Shown here: positions 37,706-46,066 of the stretch, in pieces | Layout: each line of letters starts with the position of its first letter | Position numbering within the stretch: position 1 is the stretch's first letter | Assembly (NCBI GenBank): GCA_016711125.1 | Contig: JADJTQ010000008.1 | Coordinates: 193,205 to 257,204 of the forward strand | DNA: 64,000 nt | Source of the DNA: Saprospiraceae bacterium | GTDB lineage: Bacteria; Bacteroidota; Bacteroidia; Chitinophagales; Saprospiraceae | Direction of reading: 5' to 3' | Program-made: the position numbers and the translations under genes | The notes under the pieces: model-generated | What the model saw: the letters and a program-made list of their open reading frames with translations, nothing else | What the model was told of the DNA's origin: nothing | Databases searched by the model: none

Positions 37706-38716
37706 AACACACTTCTTAAATGGTTGGTTGGAATTAAAGAGTGCGATACAAAAAAATATAACGAAGCATTTGAAACCATCTTGCACGAAACATTTGAAGG
37801 AGAACAGTTGAGAGTTCAAGAGAGAAGAAAATCTTCAATAAATATTTTGGATTACTTAGGTTATGTGGACTTCAATTATTCAGACGACAAAATATTTACA
37901 CTACCGCCAAAACTAATTTCAATACCATGTGCCAAAGGATTAAAAGCACTTTTGATTGGGGGGAGAGACGAAAAAATGATAAATGAAATGATTGTGTATT
38001 GCTCAAAGAGCAATAACACAATTTCCATTTCTTTTAAAAAGCAGAGTGAGAATAATCTTCGTATGCTCATTCCTGATTCTATTAGTTTTGAAACCAACAA
38101 CAAAAGAGAATTTGAAAACCTTTCAAATCATTTTCAGATTGAGTTTGATGATTGGTATATTTTGAAATTGAAAAACTTTCTTCCGACATTGAGCCAGTAT
38201 GAGCAATTCACAATAAGCAAAGGCAATTCAGAATCATGGGAGAAATTTGGCTTAGAAAAAAAAGTATTCAGAAAGGAAAGTTTAAAGTTTGAATTGGTTA
38301 ATGGTTATGATAAAGAATATTCGCTTACAGAATGCAGACCGAGTTACATTCCTGAATTTGCGTTGTGGATTAACCAATCGTATTACACGATTGATAAAAA
38401 TTGGGGAAAGTATTTGTTCATCAATAATTGTTCAGAGAAAGTGAGAGGTTACGGACAAGGAAATTTCTTTGCAAAACCAGTGGAAATATTTTGCAATGCA
38501 AACAACCTTGCAATTCCAGCTTCGCTTCCATTGCCAAAATTATTCTCACGAATAATTTTGCAGTTAAGCGGTGAAGCACCGGAGTTTAGGCAGATGAATT
38601 TGAAAGGGAAAAATGTATGGTATAATGTTTACCGGAATATTCCTTCACTCTTTACCGAGAATTTTTTCCGGTTTATTTTAAACATGAATATTGAAACAAC
38701 AACGCAAGCAATATGA
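37706..38716 (+). pseudogene. Large defence-module protein, C-terminal part
   Basis: This is the continuation of the gene that starts at 33274. The frame is open from the target repeat on (NTLLKWLVGIKECDTKKYNEAF) and gives about 336 residues: RRKSSINILDYLGYVDFNY, ISIPCAKGLKALLIGGRD and CRPSYIPEFALWINQSYY. No known motif is visible. The last codons overlap the helicase start (ATGA at 38713), so both genes formed one operon before the IS entered. Confidence 0.72.
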
Positions 38717-39237
38717 AAGACCCTATCGGTTCATTTGAAACCATCAAAGACAATTTCATTCGATATGTTGAAACCGCTTTCGGAACAAAGTTTCCTGGAC
38801 TTGAAAAAGAACGAAATGATTTACTCAACTACGATAAAGTTCTTTACCGAAAACCGTGGATTGAACCATTGCCGGATTACATCACAAGCGGAAAGTTAAT
38901 TGACGACTTAAAGCCGGAGGATTTAGGAAATGCTTTGAACGAAAATGAAGCAAAGGTTTTCAGAGAGCTTGTAAAGCAGGGTTTGTTCCCTGCAAATGTG
39001 CGTCTGCACTTGCGTCAAACGAAGATGTTGAAAGAAGCATTGGAAGGAAATAATTGCATCATCACATCAGGAACAGGTTCAGGAAAAACAGAATCATTTT
39101 TACTTCCATTGTTTGCACAACTTTCAAAAGAATTTTCTCATTGGAAAAACACAAACCAAAAATCATCAGCAGTTGATACATGGTGGAAAGATGGAAATGG
39201 TTTGACACCCAAAAAAAGAACAAGGTTGTTAAGATGA
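38713..39237 (+). pseudogene. DEAD/DEAH helicase, N-terminal fragment only
   Basis: The opening DPIGSFETIKDNFIRYVETAFGTKFPGLEKERN and WIEPLPDY is typical of very large DEAD/DEAH helicases in phage-defence loci. Walker A is CIITSGTGSGKTESFLLPL around residue 120. After about 165 residues, at DTWWKDGNG, the text stops matching and the frame ends; relatives should run for well over a thousand residues more. The join to the next, unrelated fragment lies near 39210. So the helicase lost all motifs after Walker A and the module is dead. Confidence 0.75.
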
Positions 39238-39560
39238 AAGATGGATCTTTTGTTGGTGAATTCCAGCCTAGGTATCAATTTGGAGAGGTAGTTGAATACT
39301 TTCCAAATGGAAGGGATAAGACCTTCTTACCCGGTCCGTGCTACCAAACCACAATTCTTGTCGAAGGAGGTTCCAGTGGAGGACCCGTTTTTAATAAGGA
39401 AGGGAAAGTAGTAGGTATAAACTCAACAGGATATGAGGGTGTCACTCCTCCTGTGTCTTTTTTTACACCAATTTCTGAAATTTTTGAGTTTAGAATCCCC
39501 TTTGTTGACAACAAATCAGTTTTAGAAATGGCCGAGATTGGAATACTTGCAATAAAGTAA
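39234..39560 (+). pseudogene. Trypsin-like serine protease, C-terminal fragment
   Basis: The stretch holds the catalytic-Ser block EGGSSGGPVFNKEGKVVGINSTG and VSFFTPISEI, as in S1/HtrA-like proteases. The His and Asp parts are absent, and the sequence begins at the break point with the helicase fragment, so this is a 3' piece of a longer gene. It ends 19 bp before the following gene, with which it may once have formed a protease-effector pair. Confidence 0.6.
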
Positions 39561-39579
39561 TAATTCTAAGAAATTCATA

Positions 39580-40695
39580 ATGAAATTGTTTGATGATATC
39601 AAAAGAACGAGGGTAAAACAATCAAATCATACGGAGTCAAAATACAGTTTCCTAAATGAATCTTCATGGAAGTGGGTAGACTACTACAGAAATCAGGTCG
39701 AAGAATGGTACTCAAAGTTTCCAGATGATCTCGATTTCCATACCCAATTTACCTCAAGAATTGACTGGCAGCATTCTAGTGCCTTCTTTGAACTGTACAC
39801 CTTTGCTTTATTTAGTAAACTGGGATTCGATGTTAGCTATCATGAATCAATCGGAGCAAGAAAAATTGATCTTGCCTTGGTAAGTGATTCTAGTAAGATT
39901 CATATTGACTGTGTTCTGAGTGGAGAACCAAATCTAAATCAATCTATTGAAAGAATAGAAAAACAAATCGAGGATATTATTGAGGAAGTAGAAAGTCCTT
40001 TATACTGGATTTCTGCTGATTTCATTAGGGCTAGTGATCGGACACCTAAAGTAAGTAGAATAGAAAGTAAACTTCAATCTGAAATTGCTTCATTAGACCT
40101 TGAAATCGGTGAAATCAAAACGATGGAGTGGTCTGATAAGAATTGGCTAATTGAATTCACGTTTTTCAAGAAAGATCCACCAGTTGAGAGGTCACTAGGA
40201 TCAATTGTATCGAGCCAAAGAGGAGGTCTTGTCGATGGCCCCTCAATGAATATTTTAAGAAGAACTCTAAACAGTAAACGGGGAAGTAGTTATGGTGTTA
40301 CTAGTCCATACATTATTGCCGTAAATTCTTATAATTTGACACTATACGATGAATTGATAAAAGGAGTACTATTTGGAGATATGAAAGTTAGAGGGTTCAA
40401 TAATAACCTGTATGTTGAAAATCCTTTTTTTTATAAAAATCAACCTCAAAATACATCAGTATCCGGAATTCTAATAGTAAAAGGTCTCCACGCCAGTAAT
40501 ATGGGTGTCGTAGATATAGCATTATGGGAAAACCCTTGGAGTAAAAATCCAGTATCTCAGGAATTTAAAGATATTGGTAGATTTGTGCCTAGATTGAATG
40601 ACTCTAAACAAGTCGACAAGATTGAATTTATGGAAGGGCTGAAAGCATGGGAAATTCTTGATATTGAACGAAGGTACTTTGAATACGACCACTAA
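39580..40695 (+). CDS. Hypothetical protein with a possible nuclease-like fold
   Basis: 371 residues, intact. FFELYTFALFSKLGFDVSYHESIGARKIDLAL then SKIHIDCVLSG has the order of a PD-(D/E)xK fold: a helix with Glu, a beta hairpin, Asp, then an acidic-x-Cys strand. The exact motif (Asp in KIDLAL, Asp-x-x in HIDCVL) is not canonical. The second half is mixed alpha/beta. Its place behind a protease remnant and defence genes suggests a defence or stress role; this is inference from context. Confidence 0.6.
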   Translation: MKLFDDIKRTRVKQSNHTESKYSFLNESSWKWVDYYRNQVEEWYSKFPDDLDFHTQFTSRIDWQHSSAFFELYTFALFSKLGFDVSYHESIGARKIDLALVSDSSKIHIDCVLSGEPNLNQSIERIEKQIEDIIEEVESPLYWISADFIRASDRTPKVSRIESKLQSEIASLDLEIGEIKTMEWSDKNWLIEFTFFKKDPPVERSLGSIVSSQRGGLVDGPSMNILRRTLNSKRGSSYGVTSPYIIAVNSYNLTLYDELIKGVLFGDMKVRGFNNNLYVENPFFYKNQPQNTSVSGILIVKGLHASNMGVVDIALWENPWSKNPVSQEFKDIGRFVPRLNDSKQVDKIEFMEGLKAWEILDIERRYFEYDH

Positions 40696-40750
40696 CATTT
40701 TGTATCTGCTCATGCTTGCTATCGCTGCGCACGAAGCGATACAATCTACC
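40685..40750. repeat. attC-like palindrome A
   Basis: It starts at CCACTAACA and ends at the CTACC/GTT junction. TTGTATC near 40700 pairs with GATACAA near 40738, and TATCGCT pairs with AGCGATA inside. It overlaps the end of the preceding gene and touches the module copy to its right. Among the elements here it is one of the weaker ones. Confidence 0.55.
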
Positions 40751-40922
40751 GTTCGAGTCAATCCTCCCTTCGGTCGGCTTGGCTCAAACGTGTCGGGGAC
40801 AAGCCCCTTATTCGTGATCGTCACCTTCGGTCAGACAACCACGAACAAGGGATATGATGAAATCCGGAAAATCTTCGGCGCTTCGCGCCGGATTTCCGAA
40901 CTTCACATATCCCCGACACGTT
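40751..40922. repeat. ORF-less hairpin module, copy 2 (172 bp)
   Basis: Full-length copy, nearly identical to copy 1. The outer arms AACGTGTCGGGGA (40787-40799) and TCCCCGACACGTT (40910-40922) are a perfect 13-bp inverted repeat. Inner hairpins are CCTTATTCGTG/CACGAACAAGG and GAAATCCGG/CCGGATTTC. Confidence 0.9.
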
Positions 40923-40971
40923 GTGTGCAATCAAAGAAATGACAAACGAACAACTTTAAAATAGATAAACT

Positions 40972-41922
40972 ATGAAAACAGTAATTGCTCTAATGTGTAT
41001 TTTTTCTCTTTTGATAAATTCGTCTTGTAAAAATGTCATTGAAAAGGAAGGTTACGTAAATGTGGAAGGTGGTAAAATATGGTACAAAATTGTGGGGGAA
41101 GGCGATGGAATTCCTCTATTAATTCTTCATGGTGGGCCAGGTTCGAGGAGTTGTTCAATGATCCCTGGATTCTCTCTATTGGCCAAAGACCGCCCTGTAA
41201 TATTCTATGACCAACTAGGTTCAGGAAATTCGGACAGACCTACTGATACAACCCTCTGGAAAACGGAACGATTTGTGAATGAAATAGACTTATTAAGAAG
41301 TGCATTGGAATTGGATAATCTACACATATTGGGACATTCTTGTGGTAGCACATTTTTAATAGAATACATGATTACAAAGCAACCGAAAGGGGTCAAATCT
41401 GTAATTTTCTCTAGCCCACATATCAGTAGTCCTGATTGGATGGCAGATGCCAAAATTTTGCTTTCTCAACTGCCTGTTAATGTTCAGGACACGATTTTTA
41501 AATACGAAGCTTTAAAAAATTACAACGCACCTCAGTATCTTGTTGCTACTGATTCGTTTTATGTTAGACACATGTCCAGAAAGAGTTGGCCTATTATTCC
41601 TAACATAGAATGTGAAAATGTACCCGGTTTCAACGATCAAATTTATGAATATATGTGGGCCCAACGGAGTTTAATATTACTGGCACCCTTAAGGATTTTG
41701 ATAGAACAGCTGACCTATATAAAATCACCGAACCAATACTTTTTATGGCAGGTGAATATGATGAAGCAAGACCAGAAACTATGTACAAATATCAAAAATT
41801 ATCTAGGAATGCAAGTGTTGAAATTATTGATGATGCAGCACATAAGACAATGGTCGATCAACCAGAAAAAAGTATATGAAGTAATCAGTAAGTTTCTTAA
41901 TGAAGTTGAAAAGATTAAATAA
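40972..41922 (+). CDS. Alpha/beta hydrolase, proline iminopeptidase type, lipoprotein, two frameshifts
   Basis: A lipoprotein signal (IFSLLINSSC, Cys20) comes first, then the prolyl-aminopeptidase pattern: LLILHGGPGSRS (oxyanion), VIFYDQLGSGNSDRP, nucleophile LGHSCGSTFLIEY. After a G-run break near 41659 the frame continues as WGPTEFNITGTLKDFDRTADL, MAGEYDEARPE (Asp) and DAAHKTMVDQPEK (His). A second break in the A6 run near 41872 restores EVISKFLNEVEKIK to the stop at 41922. Both breaks are one-base homopolymer changes. Such enzymes cleave N-terminal Pro. It is the sole gene of its cassette. Confidence 0.8.
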   Translation: MKTVIALMCIFSLLINSSCKNVIEKEGYVNVEGGKIWYKIVGEGDGIPLLILHGGPGSRSCSMIPGFSLLAKDRPVIFYDQLGSGNSDRPTDTTLWKTERFVNEIDLLRSALELDNLHILGHSCGSTFLIEYMITKQPKGVKSVIFSSPHISSPDWMADAKILLSQLPVNVQDTIFKYEALKNYNAPQYLVATDSFYVRHMSRKSWPIIPNIECENVPGFNDQIYEYMWAQRSLILLAPLRILIEQLTYIKSPNQYFLWQVNMMKQDQKLCTNIKNYLGMQVLKLLMMQHIRQWSINQKKVYEVISKFLNEVEKIK

Positions 41923-41931
41923 AGACTTCAC

Positions 41932-42053
41932 ACAACAATGTATATAAAAAATAGGCGAAATAGTGCTAAATTCAAAGTTATTGGCTCGTATCAAATTTTG
42001 TGCTTAAACGAAAGTATTGTGCTACGAAATCGCCTACTTTTCATATACTAAAC
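41932..42053. repeat. attC-like palindrome B
   Basis: The left arm TGTATATAAAAAATAGGCG (41939-41957) pairs with CGCCTACTTTTCATATACT (42031-42049), with two small mismatches. ACAACA flanks it on the left and AACGTT on the right. The central part shares CGTATCAAATTTTGTG and TTGTGCTACGAAAT with element E at 46752, so the two are homologous and not chance hairpins. Confidence 0.75.
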
Positions 42054-42117
42054 GTTCGAGTCAATCCTCCCTTCGGTCGGCTTGGCTCAAACGTGTCGGG
42101 GACAAGCCCGACACATT
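42054..42117. repeat. ORF-less hairpin module, copy 3 (64 bp, short)
   Basis: The left 38 bp are unchanged, but the outer stem is closed directly: AACGTGTCGGG, loop GACAA, CCCGACACATT. All inner hairpins are missing. This is the minimal form of the module. Confidence 0.85.
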
Positions 42118-42136
42118 ATAGGTCAGCATAACAAAG

Positions 42137-42607
42137 ATGAAACTGCATGAATTAATACAAAGGAATCACTGGCTAAGCGTAAAGCTAACGCTCTTAAAAA
42201 TAGAGCCGGAATTAGAATCAGTCATTGATGCATATGAACGGATATATGGTGAAATAGGAGTCTTAGAACCTAAGGAATCATCCATCATATTAATGATTGA
42301 TAGACATTGGGAGGAAGGAGAACCAACAATTCATGCCCATGCTTATGGTTACGATTCAACCATTCCAAATAGTGAACCAACAAGAGGTTTAGCTCTTGAA
42401 TGGGTATCCTGGAGTAAATGGCTAGGTTTCACTTTAGATAGGGATGCAATAGATGAATGGACCGAACATGAAATGATAAGTCACAGTTTGATCGAGATGA
42501 CACTCGATGGACTGACTCAAGAGGAGATCCAAGAAACGAGGAACAAGATAATTTTCTCTGTCAAAGAGATTAAAATGGAATATTTCAATAACAAGCTTGA
42601 CAAATAG
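42137..42607 (+). CDS. Hypothetical cytosolic protein in the hicAB cassette
   Basis: 156 residues without signal or membrane segment. YERIYGEIGVLEPKESSIILMIDRHWEEGEPTIHAHAYGYD looks like a small alpha/beta domain, and the C-terminal part has TLDGLTQEEIQETRNKI. I know no family. The stop codon touches the hicA operator, 25 bp before hicA. Confidence 0.65.
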   Translation: MKLHELIQRNHWLSVKLTLLKIEPELESVIDAYERIYGEIGVLEPKESSIILMIDRHWEEGEPTIHAHAYGYDSTIPNSEPTRGLALEWVSWSKWLGFTLDRDAIDEWTEHEMISHSLIEMTLDGLTQEEIQETRNKIIFSVKEIKMEYFNNKLDK

Positions 42608-42622
42608 TAACATATATGTTAC
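42607..42622. promoter_or_regulatory. Perfect palindrome before hicA, likely operator
   Basis: GTAACATATATGTTAC is a perfect 16-bp palindrome 10 bp before the hicA start. HicB antitoxins with a DNA-binding C-terminus bind such sites and repress their own operon; the HicB here has this domain. Confidence 0.6.
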
Positions 42623-42632
42623 CTTAGCAACC

Positions 42633-42818
42633 ATGAAGTGTGATGAATTACTCAAGAAGCTGAAGAAAGCAGGATGGAGGGAAATTCATCAACAAGGAAG
42701 CCACAAGATACTAAGGAAAGAGGGCCAGCAAGAAACAATTGTCTTTCCTTATCATCGGGGCAAAGAAATCCCCACAGGAACGGCAAATAGAATTATGAAA
42801 CAAGCGGGATTAAAATGA
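42633..42818 (+). CDS. hicA: HicA-type toxin
   Basis: 61 residues from the ATG at 42633; the in-frame start at 42597 would run through the operator and is rejected. The HicA pattern is complete: ELLKKLKKAGWREIHQQGSHKILRK with the catalytic His in QGSH, then IVFPYHRGKEIPTGTANRIMKQAGL. HicA is a double-stranded-RNA-binding-fold mRNA interferase. It overlaps hicB by 4 bp. Confidence 0.94.
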   Translation: MKCDELLKKLKKAGWREIHQQGSHKILRKEGQQETIVFPYHRGKEIPTGTANRIMKQAGLK

Positions 42819-43198
42819 AATACAAATTAATAATCGAAAAGAGCAATGATGGCTATTGGAGTCAAGTGGAGCAAATGCCAACAGTGTTTAGTTCGGGAAA
42901 TTCTATCGAACAATTGATGAAGAATTCGAAAGAGGCGATTGAACTATATTGTGAGGAAACTAGTCAGAAAACTCCAAAGATTGAATTTGAACTGGTAATG
43001 GACATACAGGAATTCTTCATGGTAAATGAATATATTAATATTACGAGCCTTGCTAAGCGAATTGGCATGAATTCAAGTCTTTTAAGACAGTACTCAAAGG
43101 GAATAAAATTTCCGAGTCTTGAACAAGTGGCGAAAATAGAAAAGGCGATTAAGCAAATAGGAAAAGAATTATCAAGAACTGAATTGCAACCGACGTAA
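42815..43198 (+). CDS. hicB: HicB-type antitoxin with HTH
   Basis: 127 residues. The first half is the HicB partial RNase-H-like fold: YKLIIEKSNDGYWSQVEQMPTVFSSGNSIEQLMKNSKEAIELY. The second half is an XRE-like helix-turn-helix (NITSLAKRIGMNSSLLRQYSKGIKFPSLEQ). It neutralises HicA and should bind the palindrome upstream. Toxin-antitoxin pairs are common passengers of integron arrays, where they stabilise the array. Confidence 0.92.
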   Translation: MKYKLIIEKSNDGYWSQVEQMPTVFSSGNSIEQLMKNSKEAIELYCEETSQKTPKIEFELVMDIQEFFMVNEYINITSLAKRIGMNSSLLRQYSKGIKFPSLEQVAKIEKAIKQIGKELSRTELQPT

Positions 43199-43209
43199 GC
43201 AATGCCAAC

Positions 43210-43277
43210 CTATAACAGGCTGCGATGATGCCTGCCGCCCATTCGGGACGGCCGTCACAGCAGCTAGGACGTTGTAG
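43210..43277. repeat. attC-like site C (68 bp, compact)
   Basis: It begins CTATAAC (43210-43216) and ends GTTGTAG (43271-43277), which are complementary but for one G-T pair. Inner GCTGC (near 43220) pairs with GCAGC (near 43260), with unequal spacers of 2-3 and about 6 bp. Two box pairs with asymmetric spacers and 68 bp length are the classic attC layout. It follows the hicB stop by 12 bp and has no module behind it. Confidence 0.7.
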
Positions 43278-43289
43278 CGAATTTCAAAA

Positions 43290-43871
43290 ATGACGACAAA
43301 ACCATTAATAGACTATTTCCAAACTTATCTTCCCTTAAACGAAGAAGAAAAGTCTGTTGTAGAAGAAGTTTTCAAAGAGAGAAGAATTAAAAGAAGGCAA
43401 TTCATTCTCCAGTAAGGTGATGTTTGCAGGCACAATACATTTGTTTTAGAAGGATGCTTTAAAATGTATATGGTTGACCCTAGTGGAAAAGAACATAACC
43501 TTCAATTTGCAATAGAAAATTGGTGGATTGGCGATATTGGGAGTTTCCATTCTGAAAAACCCAGTAGGCTATACATAGAAGCCATGGAGAACTCTGTTAT
43601 TCTCCAAGTTAAAAAAGACGACCAGCTGAACCTGTTTGTAGATTATCCCAAATTCAATAGAATATTTAGGGTTCTTGCTGAGAATGCAATGGTAAGCCTA
43701 CAGAATAGAATTCTACAAAACATGAGTTCTACAGCCGAAGAGCGATACATTGATTTCGTTGAACACTACCCGCATTTCTTCAATCGCATTTCAAATGTTC
43801 AGATAGCCTCTTATTTAGGCGTAACCCCAGAGTTCTTGAGCACCATCCGAAAAAAGATAGCCAAATCTTAA
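43290..43871 (+). pseudogene. Crp/Fnr family regulator with an in-frame stop
   Basis: An ATG at 43290 starts TTKPLIDYFQTYLPLNEEEKSVVEEVFK, and the frame is open apart from a TAA at 43413-43415 (ILQ, stop, GDVCRHNTFVLEGCFKMYMVD). Then the cyclic-nucleotide-binding-like beta roll and the C-terminal HTH (NVQIASYLGVTPEFLSTIRKKIAKS) follow. Relatives have Lys, Glu or Gln at the stop position. Downstream translation could begin at the ATG at 43464. It is one of two diverged Crp/Fnr genes in the array. Confidence 0.8.
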
Positions 43872-43966
43872 TCTACCTTAAGGTTCTTTCTTAAACTACC
43901 TTATAGGTGAATGCGGTTCGCCCCCTCCATCTTTGTCCTGTTGTTAAATTTTAAAAATATTTTAAG

Positions 43967-44463
43967 ATGAAAAGAACAATAATAGCGGTATTTACCATGA
44001 CAATTATGGCTTCATGTAACCAAACCAGTAATCAATCATCAACAGATAATTTAACAGAAAACACAGATATAATGGAAAGGCAAGAAAAACAAAAAATAGA
44101 AGCGCTACTTCGTGAATACCAAAAGTCATTAAACACATCAGATGCCAAATTGACTCAATCACTCTACACAAAGGACGGAATATTTATGCCAACAGAAGCC
44201 CCTTCAGGCATAGGCTCGGAAGCCATCTTGAAGTCTTACGAATATGTCTTTTCCCAGATCCAACTGAACATTGAGTTTTCATTGAAGAAATTGAAGTGGA
44301 AGGGAATATGGCATTTGCAGTAACAGGTTCAAAAGGAACAACACTTATTCATGCCACAGGCGATACCATCCCTGAATCAAACAGAGAACTCTTCGTATTT
44401 GAAAAAGTGACTGGAGATTGGAAAATTGCCCGGTACATGTTTAACAAGACTGAACCTGGATAA
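43967..44463 (+). CDS. SnoaL/DUF4440-like lipoprotein, one frameshift
   Basis: A lipoprotein signal (IMASCNQ, Cys17) comes first, then the NTF2-like pattern IEALLREYQKSLNTSDAKLTQSLYTKDGIFMPTEAPSGIGSEAI. The frame breaks at the T4 run 44276-44279. One more T gives FIEEIEVEGNMAFAVTGSKGT and FVFEKVTGDWKIARYMFNKTEPG, the expected end of the domain. Such exported one-domain proteins have uncertain roles. It shares a cassette with the Crp/Fnr pseudogene. Confidence 0.78.
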
Positions 44464-44474
44464 TGAAAAAACTC

Positions 44475-44599
44475 GCTACAACATTGTATAAAAGCAATGG
44501 CGGATGACAGGGTTATAAAAAGGTCGAAGCAATTAAGTAACTTGGTAGCGGTTTGAAAGTGATTGTGCTTTTAAACCGCTAATGCTTTTATACTTGACC
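44475..44599. repeat. attC-like palindrome D
   Basis: The left arm GTATAAAAGCAATGGCGG (44486-44503) pairs with CCGCTAATGCTTTTATAC (44576-44593), 16 of 18 positions. CTACAACA flanks it on the left and the module copy starts at the right. The centre contains GATTGTGCTTTTAAACC, related to the TTGTGCTTCGAAATCG of element E. Confidence 0.78.
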
Positions 44600-44723
44600 G
44601 GTCGAGTCAATCCTCCCTTCGGTCGGCTTGGCTCGAACGTGTCGGGGACAAGCCCCTTATTCGTGATCGTCACCTTCGGTCAGACAACCACGAACAAGGG
44701 ATTTCACATATCCCCGACACGTT
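44600..44723. repeat. ORF-less hairpin module, copy 4 (124 bp, intermediate)
   Basis: It retains the left 38 bp, the outer stem and the first inner hairpin (CCTTATTCGTG and CACGAACAAGG), but lacks the second inner hairpin of about 48 bp. It ends ATCCCCGACACGTT. Confidence 0.85.
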
Positions 44724-44761
44724 GGTGGCAAGTGTATCAGAAAGAGTAACAACATAAAAGA

Positions 44762-45339
44762 ATGCAAGACATACTATTTGACTTTATAGGAAAATACGTT
44801 TCTCTTACAGAAGATGAGAAGAACGCAATATCCACGTTAGACCTATTTCGCTCGGTAAAGAAAGGGACGACTTTACTCAAAGAAGGACAGAAATCACAAG
44901 ACAGCTATTTTGTTTTAAAAGGTTGTATTCGGATTTATTACAAAATAGACGGAGAAGAAAAAACAACGGCTTTCTACACAGAAATGGACGCCTTTACACC
45001 TCATTGCGTTATAAATAAAGCGCATTCTGAATATTTCATTAGTTGTGTTGAAGACAGTATTCTTTTAGTTTCAAATTCTGATATGGAAGTAGAAATAAAC
45101 AGTAAATTTCCAAAGTTTGATCTAATGTGTAGAATATTGTCGGAAGAATTGTTAGCAAAACAACAAATAGACTTTGACGAGTTTAAGACTTCTTCACCTG
45201 AACAACGATACCTGAACTTACTGCAAAAAAGACCTGACCTCATCCAACGTGTGCCACAACATCAATTAGCAAGCTATTTAGGATCAAACCTCAATCACTA
45301 AGCAGACTAAGGGCAAGAATTCTTGAAAAAAAGAGCTAA
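44762..45339 (+). CDS. Crp/Fnr family regulator, frameshift near the end
   Basis: It has a cyclic-nucleotide-binding-like roll (VKKGTTLLKEGQKSQDSYFVLKGCIRIYYKI) and a C-terminal HTH. The frame breaks near 45282; one A more turns YLGS into YLGIKPQSLSRLRARILEKKS, the normal HTH and end at 45339. About 192 residues, the usual length. The ligand site lacks the Arg and Glu of cAMP binders, so it likely senses another signal or none. It precedes two outer-membrane-like genes and could control them; this is inference from position. Confidence 0.85.
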
Positions 45340-45419
45340 AGCGTATTTCTTAACTTAAGTGAACGAGTAATTGCATCTCGCCAATCTACTTTTGCAGTAT
45401 CGTTTAACATAAGAAGAAA

Positions 45420-46043
45420 ATGCAAAAGAAAATTTTATGGTTCGCCTTGACCTTAATGATGGCAATCACTCTACAAGTTAAAGCACAATATGCCAAACAA
45501 GACAGTACTTACAAACGTTGGTTCGTTGGGAGTTCACTCTTGATGTTAGGAAATTTAGTTCCTGATGACCCAAATCCACCCGAGTACATACAATTAAATG
45601 CGGGATATAGGATTACACCTAAAGATGTTGTTCATTTTAGATTTAAAAGATCCATTTATACTTGGCCAATAGGTATCCCTTTTGGACCTTCATTTGATGC
45701 ACCTGGACTAAACTATCCTGGACATGCACGCATACTTGCACCTACAGTAGGATATCAGCGGTTTTGGTGGAAAGGAGTCTATACATCCGTTTATGCATTG
45801 AATGCTTTTGAAAAATATATGGATGAGAATAATAAAAAGATTGGAAATGGATACACGTTATATCTGGACTTCTATTTAGGTTACCAGTTTAAGTTTTTTA
45901 AAAACCGTTTCTTTTTTGAACCAGCTATTGGCATTAGTTATTGGCCTGTAAGAACTAATGTTCCTGAATCATTTAAAGCAGTAGAACAAAAATGGCCTAA
46001 CTACTTTATTCAACCTGGGCTTGATTTTGGATTCAATTTCTAG
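45420..46043 (+). CDS. Exported beta-barrel-like protein, paralog 1
   Basis: 207 residues with a cleavable signal (ALTLMMAITLQVKAQ). The mature part alternates aromatic strands (YKRWFVGSSLLMLGNL, IQLNAGYRITPKDVVHFRFKRS) and ends in LDFGFNF, the terminal aromatic signature of outer-membrane barrels. The small size would suit an 8-10 strand barrel. It forms a tandem pair with the next gene. Confidence 0.75.
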   Translation: MQKKILWFALTLMMAITLQVKAQYAKQDSTYKRWFVGSSLLMLGNLVPDDPNPPEYIQLNAGYRITPKDVVHFRFKRSIYTWPIGIPFGPSFDAPGLNYPGHARILAPTVGYQRFWWKGVYTSVYALNAFEKYMDENNKKIGNGYTLYLDFYLGYQFKFFKNRFFFEPAIGISYWPVRTNVPESFKAVEQKWPNYFIQPGLDFGFNF

Positions 46044-46066
46044 TTATTTATACAATTAGAAAAGTT

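Noticed and set aside
42597..42632. Upstream start for hicA
   Set aside because: It would place the operator palindrome inside the coding frame; family members start at the MKCDELL-like position.
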